NCBI GenBank assembly: GCA_026014605.1
Contig: JAOZIC010000033.1
Location: forward strand, 1-14,231
Origin: Candidatus Bathyarchaeota archaeon
GTDB taxonomy: Archaea > Thermoproteota > Bathyarchaeia > Bathyarchaeales > Bathyarchaeaceae
DNA: 14,231 nt
Reading direction: 5' to 3'
The notes under the pieces are model-generated. The model was not told the DNA's origin and searched no databases. It saw only the letters and a list, made by a program, of their open reading frames with translations. Both the position numbers and the translations under genes were made by a program. How positions within the stretch are numbered: the stretch's first letter is position 1; each line of letters opens with the position of its first letter. Shown one piece after another: positions 1 through 7,100 of this stretch.

Positions 1-296
1 AGTATTATCTGCAAAACAAAATAGAACACGGAAGCAACTGCAAACGGAATGTACAGTAGCACAATCTTGGTTTTAATAAAACTTAGAACACCGGCTCCCC
101 TAGCGTAAAATGAGTTAAGTGCCAAAAACCCGCTGACAAAGAAAAAGCAGCTTACCAAAAACCACTTCACGGGGTTAATAACATCGGGGAACACGAGAAT
201 AAGGTCGCTGTGAACAAAAACAATCAACAATAACGCGATTATTTTTAGCAAATCGAACTCAACGATTCTTGTTTTCGAGGCCGTTGTATTTTGCAT
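1..296 (-). CDS. Acyltransferase-3 family membrane protein, N-terminal part (runs off window)
   Basis: Reading the minus strand from the ATG at 296 gives 98 open codons up to the window edge, so the C-terminus is missing. The protein begins with a short polar stretch, then EFDLLKIIALLLIVFVHSD, the hallmark opening of acyltransferase-3 (OafA/NodX-like) proteins: an (R/E)-x-D-x-L-(R/K) motif running into the first membrane helix and ending with a conserved His. A second helix (WFLVSCFFFVSGFLAL) follows, and a third starts at about residue 80. In this family the enzyme moves acyl groups onto sugars, lipids or other surface molecules in the membrane; the substrate here cannot be told. It lies 63 bases downstream of the alpha/beta hydrolase on the same strand and may be co-transcribed. 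The ribosome site is weak (AGTGAT, about 12 bases before ATG). A perfect inverted repeat touches the start codon. Confidence 0.72.
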   Translation of the reverse strand, partial: MQNTTASKTRIVEFDLLKIIALLLIVFVHSDLILVFPDVINPVKWFLVSCFFFVSGFLALNSFYARGAGVLSFIKTKIVLLYIPFAVASVFYFVLQII

Positions 297-308
297 AGTA
301 TTTACTAT
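295..308. promoter_or_regulatory. Perfect inverted repeat over the acyltransferase start codon
   Basis: ATAGTA-TT-TACTAT is a perfect 6+2+6 inverted repeat. Its left arm overlaps the first bases of the minus-strand ATG at 296. A protein bound here would cover the translation start or a leaderless transcription start. It is a candidate operator only; AT-rich repeats of this size also arise by chance. Confidence 0.3.
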
Positions 309-359
309 ATCACTTTTTAGTGCATAATGGCTTTGTGGCACACCCAGTAAACGCTGATG

Positions 360-1184
360 TCACTCGTTTAGATAATCATGCTCAGAGGGTTCAAAAAACT
401 CTTGAGAACTAAACAAAATGGCGGTGTCCTCAACCTCTTGTAAATCAGACAAATCAAAATCTTCCGAGTTCTCGATATGCTCCAACCACGAAATAAGGCA
501 GGTCCAACCAGCCGTGCTCATGTCGTGCCCTACATCGGCTTGTTCAATTATCATCTTGTTTGGATTGAGCTCGTTATAGTATGCCAGTCCATGTGTGTCA
601 TGTGGACAGATTGTATCGTTTGAACCCGTGATAATCAGAACTGGGACGTGGTTGTGAACAGAAGAATTGCTAATGTAGTACGGACAAATCGCAACAGTGG
701 TTTCTATCCGGGGGTCATCAAATGTGAGAACAGTGGCTCCGCCTCCGGACATTCCAACAAGAGAAACACAATCCTCGTTTATTGAAATCGGAAACTCGGA
801 CGCGTTAAAAACAAAAGGAAGCAATTTTTCGATGTTGCTTTTGCAGTTACTAACATAACGTGGAACATGGTCTAAATCTTCGGGAGGTGTAGAGAACGTT
901 AAAACTGCGTATCCTTTTTCTGCCAAAATGGGTGCCCATCCTGCCAAATAGTATTTGTGACCCAAGATTCCACCCGCAAAAATGACAAGTGAACCCGAAG
1001 AATTATCTGGGCAATACAAATCGTAGGAAACACCAGAATACTCTGAACTGATAACTGAATACGGTAAATCTGATTGGGGCTCTTCTTCAATGGTTGATGG
1101 TGCTGTTTGCCACAAGATAACTACTATCGAACAAATCAAACAGACGCAAAAAACTACTACGGCGAGCTGTTTCTTAGTCATCAT
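360..1184 (-). CDS. Membrane-anchored alpha/beta hydrolase (dienelactone-hydrolase-like)
   Basis: The 274-residue protein starts with a short basic end and one hydrophobic helix (about residues 6-25) that fits an N-terminal anchor placing the enzyme outside the cytoplasm. The rest is an alpha/beta-hydrolase fold. An oxyanion-side motif FAGGILGHK lies near 69-77, the nucleophile elbow GMSGG at 144-148 gives Ser146, GSND at 187-190 gives the acid Asp190, and VGHD gives His220. Spacing fits the dienelactone hydrolase/prolyl-oligopeptidase-like superfamily; the substrate is unknown. The last 35 or so residues are acidic and not part of the usual fold. GAGG about 9 bases before the first ATG supports 1184; a second ATG follows at once (1181). 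The gene stands alone downstream of the ABC genes, with 281 bases between, and may share a transcript with the acyltransferase. Confidence 0.82.
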   Translation of the reverse strand: MMTKKQLAVVVFCVCLICSIVVILWQTAPSTIEEEPQSDLPYSVISSEYSGVSYDLYCPDNSSGSLVIFAGGILGHKYYLAGWAPILAEKGYAVLTFSTPPEDLDHVPRYVSNCKSNIEKLLPFVFNASEFPISINEDCVSLVGMSGGGATVLTFDDPRIETTVAICPYYISNSSVHNHVPVLIITGSNDTICPHDTHGLAYYNELNPNKMIIEQADVGHDMSTAGWTCLISWLEHIENSEDFDLSDLQEVEDTAILFSSQEFFEPSEHDYLNE

Positions 1185-1337
1185 TGCCCGCAGCCTCTGC
1201 GATAAAATGCATTTGTTGTAGCATTGTGAGGTTTTTTACCAGCTTTCGAACCGTCCTGACTTACTGATGCAATACCTGAAACTTAGTTCATTAGATGCAT
1301 AATTCTCCCGAGTTGTGTTGCAAATCCAATATAACAG

Positions 1338-1347
1338 TTTCGCGAAA
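1338..1347. repeat. Palindrome TTTCGCGAAA in the hydrolase upstream region
   Basis: TTTCGCGAAA is a perfect 10-base palindrome about 155 bases before the hydrolase start, in a 281-base gene-free stretch. Another GC-rich block, TTGCGCGAA, lies at 1398-1406. It could be a binding site, but nothing independent supports that. Confidence 0.25.
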
Positions 1348-1409
1348 TCGGGAATGTAATGGCTGAATATTAATTTTCCGAATGAATCCTACCAAAATTG
1401 CGCGAACAC

Positions 1410-1416
1410 AAAAAAA
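1410..1416 (-). terminator. T-run terminator after the ABC transporter ATPase gene
   Basis: On the minus strand a run of seven T lies 50 bases beyond the ATPase stop codon. Archaeal RNA polymerase typically terminates at such runs without needing a hairpin, and none is evident here. Confidence 0.4.
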
Positions 1417-1465
1417 CATAAGAATATCCAAAGAAACGTTGCCCAATTTTTGCTTCTATAATTAG

Positions 1466-2179
1466 TTACTGCACAGCTTCGCCCTGCGGAATTTCTGTGT
1501 AAAGTTTTCCATCTCGCATGTATAACACCCGATTTGTTATATCCTTAACATAGGTTGCATGCGTCACCGCAACAACTGTTTGTCCTTGCGTTTTGCTTAC
1601 TTGGTGGCATAGTTGCAGAATTTCTTTTCCTGTTTTTGTGTCCAAGTTTCCTGTGGGCTCATCTAACAACAAAACCCGCGGCTTGTTAGCAAACGCCCGT
1701 GCAATAGCAACCCGTTGCTGTTCACCGGCACTTAACTCTGAAGGCAAATGGTTCGCCCGCTCAGACAATCCCATCATCTCCAGCAATTTACTAGAACGCT
1801 GTAACCTTTCATCCTTTGGCATGTTAGTTGGAACTAACGCAGCTTCAACGTTCTCAAGAGCCGTAAATGTTGGAATCAAATTGAATGCCTGAAAAACAAA
1901 ACCAACCTTTTCTCGGCGAACATTAACCAAATCTCCATCGCACAGTTTAGAAAACTCTAAACCATCCAAAACAATCCTGCCCGACGATGGTTTATCTAGA
2001 CCACCTATAAGATTAAGAAGCGTAGTTTTTCCGCTTCCAGACGGTCCCAAAATTGTTAAAAACTCGCCTTCTGAAACCTGCAGGTTAACTTTGTCCACGG
2101 CTTTGATTACGCCGCCACTTTTTGTTTTGTATGTTCTGGTCAGGTTAGAAACTTCAATCATGTTTGCGTTTGACATCAT
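1466..2179 (-). CDS. ABC transporter ATP-binding protein, MacB/LolD type
   Basis: This 237-residue ATPase has every ABC motif: Walker A GPSGSGKT (45-52), the Q-loop glutamine at 97, a signature sequence LSAGE (149-153, a mild change from LSGGQ), Walker B LLLDE with catalytic Glu174, a D-loop NLD and the switch His207 in VTHAT. The length and the ATGEF/NLIGGLDKP-type wording place it with LolD/MacB/YtrE-like ATPases, which drive FtsX-like permeases that move or extract molecules at the membrane surface rather than classic importers. It follows the permease gene by 12 bases, so the two form an operon. GGAGG at 2185-2189 is 5 bases before the first ATG (2179) and 8 before the second (2176); the second is as likely as the first. 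Confidence 0.93.
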   Translation of the reverse strand: MMSNANMIEVSNLTRTYKTKSGGVIKAVDKVNLQVSEGEFLTILGPSGSGKTTLLNLIGGLDKPSSGRIVLDGLEFSKLCDGDLVNVRREKVGFVFQAFNLIPTFTALENVEAALVPTNMPKDERLQRSSKLLEMMGLSERANHLPSELSAGEQQRVAIARAFANKPRVLLLDEPTGNLDTKTGKEILQLCHQVSKTQGQTVVAVTHATYVKDITNRVLYMRDGKLYTEIPQGEAVQ

Positions 2180-2184
2180 TTTTT

Positions 2185-2189
2185 CCTCC
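2185..2189 (-). promoter_or_regulatory. Ribosome binding site of the ABC ATPase
   Basis: GGAGG lies in the 12-base gap between the permease stop and the ATPase start, so the ATPase has its own translation signal within the operon. The spacing slightly favours the second of the two adjacent ATG codons. Confidence 0.75.
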
Positions 2190-2191
2190 GT

Positions 2192-3349
2192 TCATGTTGT
2201 CCGTATTGCTTCAACTGGAACTAGCCGCGCTGCTCTAAGAGACGAAAACAAACCCGCAACAACAGCGCTGACTAATGCTATCACAAAACCCACAGCAATT
2301 AGAACTGGGTCAAACGGAACCAAACTCAGAGCTCCACCAATTTCGCCGCCAATAGTGGACAGAGCAATTGAACCAAAAACTAAACCCAAACAGCAGCCAA
2401 TAACACCGCCGATTACGCCCTGAATCAGCGACTCCACCACAATTTGGTTAACCACGTTTTTGTTGCTCCAACCTATGGCTTTTAGTATACCGATTTCTTT
2501 GGTTCGTTCCCCAACATTTCCGAGCTGAGATTTAACAGCAAACAACACCGTAATAACCGCCAACGCCAACGAAATACCCCACGCAGTTTCCTCACCGATT
2601 CGAATAACACCAAACGCCGTTTCAGCCAAATCCAAACCAGTCAACGTGCTTGAGTCAGGCCACTGTTCCTTTAGCGCTTCAGAGACCTGCTTCACGTTGC
2701 TTGGGCTGGTTGTTCGGATTAACCCCATATTAACAAAACCAATCGGTTTTTCGGGCAAAACCTGTTGAACAATCGGCAAATTCACGTAAATATGCGATTT
2801 TATCAGGTTGGTTGCGCTTACCTCAACTATGCCTACAACGGTGTAGTTTGCGGCATACGAAACCGTAGAACCCAACGTCAGGTTGTTAAGCGATGCATAC
2901 TCTTTGTCCACAAGAGCCACATATTCGTCGTCCGCCTTGAGATATCTTCCCTCTATAACGTCAGATGGCTTCACCGCGTTAGTTATCGTCTGGGTTGGGT
3001 CTATACCCGTAAAAACCATCGCCCGCAGCCTGTGCATCAAAATCGGAACAGCGCACTCGACATTGGGAACCTGCTCTATCTCCGCTAGTAACGTTTGGTT
3101 AAACGGATACGCAAAAAGGTGATTCGCAATATAACAACCCGTATTCAAGGGTTTAACTGGGGCATTGTAAATGAAAATAATGTCTGTCCCGATATCATTG
3201 AGCGGAACAGACGTGCACGTTTCCCACCCACGAGCCGCCATAACTAATGTAATCAATGTGCTGATAGCAATAACAAAACCAACAATGTTCACGGCGGTTC
3301 GGCCTTTTCGTCGCCGAATCTCCTTAAGAGAATAACTAACAGGAATCAA
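2192..3349 (-). CDS. FtsX/MacB-like ABC transporter permease
   Basis: The 385-residue protein has the MacB/FtsX layout: one N-terminal helix (about 20-40) after a basic KEIRRRKGR stretch, a large outer domain (about 41-250), then three C-terminal helices (about 257-275, 312-335 and 346-372). Between the second and third helices lies the conserved coupling region GERTKEIGILKAIGW, which contacts the ATPase encoded next. Such pairs act in lipoprotein or peptide export, or in mechanotransmission; the cargo here is unknown. The start must be TTG at 3349: an in-frame TAA lies seven codons upstream and no ATG or GTG falls between. A tiny ORF, ATG 3374 to TAG 3351 (MVTRRGL), stops one base before that TTG, so restart after a short leader is possible. 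No clear ribosome site is visible. Confidence 0.88.
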   Translation of the reverse strand: MIPVSYSLKEIRRRKGRTAVNIVGFVIAISTLITLVMAARGWETCTSVPLNDIGTDIIFIYNAPVKPLNTGCYIANHLFAYPFNQTLLAEIEQVPNVECAVPILMHRLRAMVFTGIDPTQTITNAVKPSDVIEGRYLKADDEYVALVDKEYASLNNLTLGSTVSYAANYTVVGIVEVSATNLIKSHIYVNLPIVQQVLPEKPIGFVNMGLIRTTSPSNVKQVSEALKEQWPDSSTLTGLDLAETAFGVIRIGEETAWGISLALAVITVLFAVKSQLGNVGERTKEIGILKAIGWSNKNVVNQIVVESLIQGVIGGVIGCCLGLVFGSIALSTIGGEIGGALSLVPFDPVLIAVGFVIALVSAVVAGLFSSLRAARLVPVEAIRTT

Positions 3350-3478
3350 ACTACAGACCCCGTCGCGTTACCATAAATGTTCAAACAACACAACAACAGA
3401 GCAGGCAAGATTTTTTTCACCGCAAGCACCAAAACTACCTGTGGCGGGTGAATAAAAAAAGCTTTTTTATCAAGAAAC

Positions 3479-3518
3479 CTTGACCAAAACAGTTTTTCAG
3501 TTTTGCAGTTTAGTCAAG
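3479..3518. promoter_or_regulatory. Imperfect inverted repeat upstream of the ABC permease
   Basis: CTTGACCAAAAC (3479-3490) and GTTTAGTCAAG (3508-3518) form an interrupted inverted repeat, with three near-direct copies of TTTxCAG between and inside the arms. It sits about 130-170 bases before the permease TTG, in the only gap that can hold that operon's promoter. It may be an operator or part of the end of the upstream mini-operon. Confidence 0.35.
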
Positions 3519-3523
3519 AAATA

Positions 3524-3552
3524 TTTACAAAAAATGTAAAACAAAAAACAAA
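3524..3552 (-). terminator. Hairpin and T-runs after the zinc-ribbon gene
   Basis: TTTACA (3524-3529) and TGTAAA (3535-3540) form a perfect 6-base stem around five bases. On the minus strand this region carries several runs of T (opposite 3530-3534 and in the stretch to 3552), directly after the stop codon at 3554. This fits an archaeal T-rich terminator for the mini-operon. Confidence 0.45.
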
Positions 3553-3553
3553 G

Positions 3554-3727
3554 TTAGTGGGCAATTGTTAGCAGGTCTAGTTGAATGCTCATCGGAGTTT
3601 TTGCGAGGTTTCTTCCACAGCTTGGGCATCTGCTGTTGTTTTTTGCTCGTATGTAGTATGGTTCGATGACTTCGCGTCCGGTGAACAGGGTTTTGCCGCA
3701 TCCTTTACATGACATTGATACTGCCAT
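3554..3727 (-). CDS. Small zinc-ribbon protein (57 aa)
   Basis: The likely start is the ATG at 3727, one base after the stop of the upstream 41-codon gene (TAA-A-ATG), giving 57 residues; an upstream GTG- or TTG-type start would add only a few residues read inside the neighbour. Two Cys pairs, SCKGCGK (Cys7, Cys10) and RCPSCGR (Cys34, Cys37), are spaced as in a compact treble-clef or rubredoxin-like zinc ribbon. Between them lies an aromatic, charged stretch (EPYYIRAK). No wider family is recognised. Proteins of this kind are often subunits or adaptors in transcription or RNA processing, but nothing here says so. Tight coupling to the 41-codon gene implies joint translation and perhaps a joint product. 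Confidence 0.6.
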   Translation of the reverse strand: MAVSMSCKGCGKTLFTGREVIEPYYIRAKNNSRCPSCGRNLAKTPMSIQLDLLTIAH

Positions 3728-3728
3728 T

Positions 3729-3854
3729 TTATGCCACCAGCACAAATTCGGTTTGTAGTAGGGTTTCGATTTCTTGGTATCTTTCTTGGTCGGCTAGGCT
3801 TTGGATGTAGTTTAGTCGTTGTTTAACCATTTCTTTGTAGTTATTTTTATTCAA
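3729..3854 (-). CDS. Small unknown protein (41 aa), first gene of a mini-operon
   Basis: A strong ribosome site, GGAGG at 3863-3867, lies 8 bases before a TTG at 3854, making that the probable start and giving 41 residues. The frame is open further upstream (an ATG at 3926), but no ribosome site supports that, and an AT-rich TATA-like block at about 3893-3901 would start transcription just before the GGAGG. The protein is mostly helical and charged, with a heptad-like middle (MVKQRLNYIQSLADQERYQE) and a hydrophobic C-terminal EFVLVA. The function is not recognised. Its stop is one base from the zinc-ribbon start, so the two are translationally coupled. Confidence 0.55.
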   Translation of the reverse strand: MNKNNYKEMVKQRLNYIQSLADQERYQEIETLLQTEFVLVA

Positions 3855-3862
3855 GGTGTTAT

Positions 3863-3867
3863 CCTCC
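3863..3867 (-). promoter_or_regulatory. Ribosome binding site that fixes a TTG start
   Basis: GGAGG, within CAGGAGGATAA on the minus strand, precedes the TTG at 3854 by 8 bases. It is the best evidence that the mini-operon begins here rather than at an upstream ATG. Confidence 0.65.
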
Positions 3868-4015
3868 TGATGGAACACGGTTTTGCTGTTTTGCATATTA
3901 AGGGTGGCGACGTAACGACAAAGCACATCTGGGAGAGAGAGTAAAGTGAAACTAATCCAAAAAAGGTTGATTTGGAGATTAATTCTCTAATGAAAAGTTT
4001 TGCTAAGGCTCTGGG

Positions 4016-4120
4016 ATGAGTGAAAGGAGGGAAAAACCTCTAAAACCCTGCCCCCGTTGTCACCAAACACGGACTCTTCTCAAAGCCTTCTTAGCACTTG
4101 GTTTTCTCCGACGATTTTGA
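4016..4120 (+). CDS. Possible small basic CxxC protein (34 aa)
   Basis: ATG at 4016 opens 34 codons ending in TGA at 4118-4120. The product is very basic, has one CPRC motif followed by His, and ends with a hydrophobic and arginine-rich tail (LALGFLRRF). The ORF lies in a 234-base gap where no minus-strand gene is seen, and its stop is followed within five bases by a ten-T run, a good plus-strand terminator. Against it: no clear ribosome site precedes the ATG (a GGAGG lies inside the ORF instead), and it is short enough to be chance. The same bases could belong to a non-coding RNA. Confidence 0.28.
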   Translation: MSERREKPLKPCPRCHQTRTLLKAFLALGFLRRF

Positions 4121-4124
4121 GTTA

Positions 4125-4142
4125 TTTTTTTTTTAAAAAAAA
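4125..4142. terminator. Symmetric T10/A8 bidirectional terminator
   Basis: Ten T followed by eight A gives a T-run on both strands. On the minus strand it is 18 bases after the stop of the beta-propeller gene; on the plus strand it is 5 bases after the stop of a possible 34-codon gene. This is the form expected between convergent archaeal genes. Confidence 0.6.
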
Positions 4143-4159
4143 GAAAAGGGGGTAAGCGC

Positions 4160-7100
4160 TTATTTGCGCTTTTTCATTACCATGTAGACTACAACCAAGA
4201 CTATGACGATAACGATTACTGCAATGATGGCATAGATGTATTCCATCGGTATGCCGCCACCAGCGCCTTCAGCGAATACTTTCACTTGTGCTGTGTCTGA
4301 CGAGTCTACTTGTGTAGCTGCGTCGGTTATTTCACAGAAGTATCCGTATGTTCCCTCGGTGTCTGGTGCAACTGCTAGTGTTGCCGATGTTTCTCCAGAT
4401 ATTGCAATTGGGGTTCCACTAACGATCTTGTACCACTGGTATGTGAAGGGTGCTGCTCCTCCGCTTGCGGATGCAGTAAGTACCGCTGATTCGCCGACGT
4501 TGATTTCTGTTGTCATCGGGGTAACGGATGTTACCAGAGGTTCTACTGGTCCAAGTGCTTCACTGACAGTCAACTCTACTTCTGTGCTGAATGCGTAACC
4601 GTATGAGAATGTTGGATGGTCTTCGCCCATGTACCATGCGATTACTTTCCATGTTCCAGCCGTGTCTGGTGTGTATGTTGCAGTTGCCCAACCTAGTTTG
4701 TCTGTTGTTGCTGATACGTCATGTTCAACGCCGTCTGGGTCAGTGAAAGTGACCAAAACGTCAGCATCTGGCAATCCAGGAACTGGTGCTTCTCTGCCGA
4801 TTTCTTCGTAGACATTGATGTCTGGCACTTTTGTTAGTTGCATGGTTATGGTTACTGTGTCACCTGGAGCCATTGAGACCTTGTCAGTGGATATGCTTGC
4901 TGCCATTTCCTGTTCATTGTGGTCTTCGAAGCAGTATAGGTTGTTGTCGTATGAGCCTACGTAGAGTTTTCCGTCCCAAACTGCTGGAGAGCCAACAATG
5001 TTACCTTGAGCTGTGAACCAGCTTGTTGAGATACCTGAAGCTGCATCAACAACTTGTATGCCTGCACTGTCTGAACCGTAGTAGACTACTGCGCTTTCAC
5101 CGATTCCTGCGAATACTGGTGTAGACCAAACTTCCCATCCACCCCAGTTAGACCAGATGTTATCACCGTTATCTGCTCGTGCACAAGCAACTGTAGGACC
5201 GAACTGTGAGATGATGTATCCTTCGTTTACTTCAACGTCACTTCCGTTGATGTCACGTGGAACCATAGCCCATCCTGGAACATAGGTTGCTGAGCCGTGA
5301 GATGTTTCACCTTCGACGTTTGGTTGAACACCTGAGTACATTATTGAACCATTGTTAACATCGTATGCTCGAAGGCGGTTGTTAGTACCACCAATCCATA
5401 GTAAGTCTCCTACAACAGTTGGTGTGTATGAAACAGGGCCAAAGAATGATGACCAGAAGCTGTCACCACTTCTGTCTGTTGGGAAACTTAGCAATTCGTT
5501 TCCGTTCAAGTCATATTTGTGTACGTTTCCGCTCCAGTCCATGATGTAAATATAGTTGTCTTCAATTGCAACAGAGCCTACTATTGGTGAGCCGTCTCCA
5601 TTTACGTCTACTGTCCATTGGGTGTTTCCGTTCATGTCAAGTGCGTATAGTAGACCATTGTGAACTGATGCAATGTATACCCTGCCGCCAGAAATTATCG
5701 GTGATGATTTAATGTTGTGCTGTCCCGCTTGTACTTGAACTGGTCTGTATGTGCCCATTGGAATGCTCTTTATTTCACTGCCTGTATCTGCGTTTAGGAT
5801 GTAGAAGTAGCCGTCGTCAGGACCAACGTAGATTTTTCCATCTGCTATTGCAGGTGTTGAACCAAAGTGTGTCATTGTGGGTTCTTGTGTTGCATGTTCC
5901 CAGATTTTCATACCTGTATATGCATCAACACAGTAGGTGTTTCCGTCACCAGAGTTAACGTAGACTCTTCCCTCGCTAGCTATAGGCGATGATGTAATAC
6001 CTGCACCTGTAGTGAACGTCCACTTAGGACCACTGCTAATGTCTGTTGGACCTTTATCCATTGTAAAGCCAGGATTTTCAGCGTTTCCTCGGAACATTGC
6101 CCAGTCATCTGGTTGCCCTACAGCGGTGCTAAGAGCCACCAACTGGTTACCCGTGTCGCCGTATCCTGCGCCTTCAATATAATAAAGACATCCATAAGCA
6201 ATGATTGGTCCAGCGATTTCTTCATTGATCTCCCAAAGTACCTCGCCTGTGTATGCGTCCCAACACGCAAAGTTTGTGGGTATTGCTTCTCGACCTGTTG
6301 TAGTTGATTGGTCGCTTTGTCGTCCGTATATTTTTCCATCGGCCATTACTGTTCTGTAGTAGCCAATCCAGAAGAGCGCTTGTGATGCCCAAAGGGCTTC
6401 ACCTGTATCAGCGTCGAGACATTTTTGAGCACCTGTCGAACCGAAACCCAAGTCGTGGATGTAAATTCTGTCGTATGCGTAGTTGATGTTCCAGACGTTA
6501 AACGCCCTGTTTGCAGTTCCATCTATGTTGTGCCATACTACTTCACCTGTATCTCCGTCCAAAGCATAGATGTGCATGCTTTGACAGCCAACGTATACTT
6601 TTCCGTCAGCATAGCATGTCATATAACCCATGGCGCTTTTTACGTATGTTTCCCAGACTTTGTCACCAGTTTCGGCGTCAACAGCATAAACTGAGACACT
6701 GCTGTATGAACCCATGAATACTTTGCCATCACCATATGCTAGCAGTGGGTTTGAGCCAGGTTCATCTATTAGGTATTGCCATGCCAGTCGATTTCCGCTG
6801 CCCTTATCTGTTTCAGGGTCTGACAAGTCCCAACCACAAAGGTGGTTGGTGTATTCTCCAAAACTTTGGGGTCCGAAAATCATGTACACTGGGTCAGGGG
6901 CAACAATACATGAGTGGTAAACTGCGCCTGGTGTGATTCCACCGTCAATCCACAGGAATTCGCCTGTTGTTCTGAACATACAGAATCCACCGCCACCACC
7001 AAACATGCCTCCTGCAAGGGTTCCAAAGTGGGTATCGTCAACTTTGAAGATGTATGATGCAACTCCGAAGCTAGCGCCTACGCCTGCTGCTGATGCTGCT

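Noticed and set aside
3449..3470. AAAAAAGCTTTTTT palindrome as a mobile-element end
   Set aside because: It is a low-complexity A/T palindrome with no transposase gene, target duplication or second copy nearby. A terminator or promoter element is simpler.
4016..4120. C/D-box guide RNA reading of ATGAGTGA in this gap
   Set aside because: The C-box match is imperfect and no D box or C'/D' pair at fitting distance was seen.
6118..6339. Short minus-strand ORF inside the propeller gene
   Set aside because: Out of frame within a long coding region with clear blade repeats; no start signal.
5300..6750. Repeated coding segments in the propeller gene as a DNA repeat array or CRISPR-like structure
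   Set aside because: The periodicity is at protein level (propeller blades). The DNA copies diverge and are not equally spaced exact repeats.
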